A stretch of 64,000 nucleotides of DNA, taken from assembly GCF_014280935.1 (NCBI RefSeq), contig NZ_JACLZI010000062.1, positions 119,761 to 183,760 on the forward strand. The letters are read 5' to 3'. The position numbers and the translations under genes were made by a program. Below the pieces are notes generated by a model. The model searched no databases and was not told the DNA's origin. It was given only the letters and a program-made list of their open reading frames with translations. Positions 63,856 to 64,000 of this stretch are shown here, one piece after another. The DNA is from Aquibacillus kalidii (GTDB taxonomy: Bacteria; Bacillota; Bacilli; Bacillales; Amphibacillaceae). Position 1 is the stretch's first letter, and each line of letters opens with the position of its first letter.

Positions 63856-64000
63856 GGAAATATACTACGCTTTCCGCGGGCGGAGCTTGAGCCTCCTCGG
63901 TCGCCAAAGTGCGTGCACCTGCGTCTTCTAGTAACGCTTCGAAGCAGGCTTCCTCGGTGCAAGGGAGCAAGATGGTTACTCAAGTAGCCCCCTCGCTCCC
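63856..64000. repeat. GC-rich dispersed element, copy D (cut by window edge)
   Basis: GGAAATATACTACGCTTTCC at the start, then GCGGGCGGAGCTTGAGCC, TCGGTCGCCAAAGTGCGTGC, CTTCTAGTAACGCTTCGAAG and TTCCTCGGTGCAAGGGAGC, continuing past the window. Same family as 36402, 36678 and 45713; closest to copies A and C. Confidence 0.85.

Noticed and set aside
1..64000. tRNA, rRNA, riboswitch or T-box elements
   Set aside because: I looked for tRNA-like cloverleaf ends (GGTTCGAATCC-type), rRNA signatures and long conserved leaders in the gaps and saw none I could support.

Overview
The window reads as chromosome from a low-GC, endospore-forming member of the Bacillaceae. Supporting signs are strong AGGAGG-type ribosome sites with frequent TTG/GTG starts, sporulation markers (an Sda-like checkpoint protein, CotF-like coat proteins, DUF3231, CBO0543 and YndM families, a spore-photoproduct-lyase-like radical SAM protein) and Bacillus-type regulators (LytTR, YesMN-like, TetR, a PerR-like box, a Fur-like box). 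Most genes are on the minus strand. I see no rRNA, tRNA, CRISPR array, prophage or transposase gene. Species cannot be named from sequence alone.

Layout. 1-1.3 kb: start of a MEDS sensory gene, a LytTR response regulator and sda. 1.5-6.2 kb: a secreted YhgE/Pip-like protein overlapping an MMPL/RND exporter, with a divergent TetR regulator. 6.2-21.6 kb: a galactan-utilisation locus made of a wall-anchored GH30 endo-galactanase, GH42 beta-galactosidase, GH36 alpha-galactosidase, a sugar ABC importer without its ATPase, and a YesM/YesN-like two-component system; candidate CcpA sites lie upstream of both transcription units. 22-29.7 kb: a GGDEF protein, two proteins of little-known function (one YcdB-like), an Old Yellow Enzyme, a pentapeptide-repeat protein and a YdhK lipoprotein. 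29.9-32.1 kb: ahpCF behind a PerR-type box. 32.7-37.8 kb: an NAD cluster (Nudix/NrtR-like protein, pncA, pncB, nadD, then nadE beyond two dispersed repeats). 38.0-39.2 kb: glycerate kinase.

39.7-44.6 kb is the most interesting part. The three lower mevalonate-pathway enzymes (mevalonate kinase, diphosphomevalonate decarboxylase, phosphomevalonate kinase) form an apparent operon with a TctA-type permease and a small membrane protein. The operon is read from a promoter whose 17-bp spacer holds a perfect 7-1-7 Fur box. I infer an iron-starvation-induced system that imports mevalonate (or a related precursor) and makes isopentenyl diphosphate without the iron-sulfur enzymes IspG and IspH.

44.8-64 kb: radical SAM protein, YjjG-type nucleotidase, an MFS drug exporter with divergent TetR, a formyl-THF cyclo-ligase-like protein, DinB, an unusual Asp/Glu-racemase relative, a one-domain flavoprotein, several small membrane proteins, spore-associated genes and a chemoreceptor. 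Several families of dispersed non-coding repeats run through the window: two arrays of TGACGCA motifs with a 21-bp period, a 51-bp tandem repeat, four copies of a 170-210-bp GC-rich element, and short REP-like palindromes.
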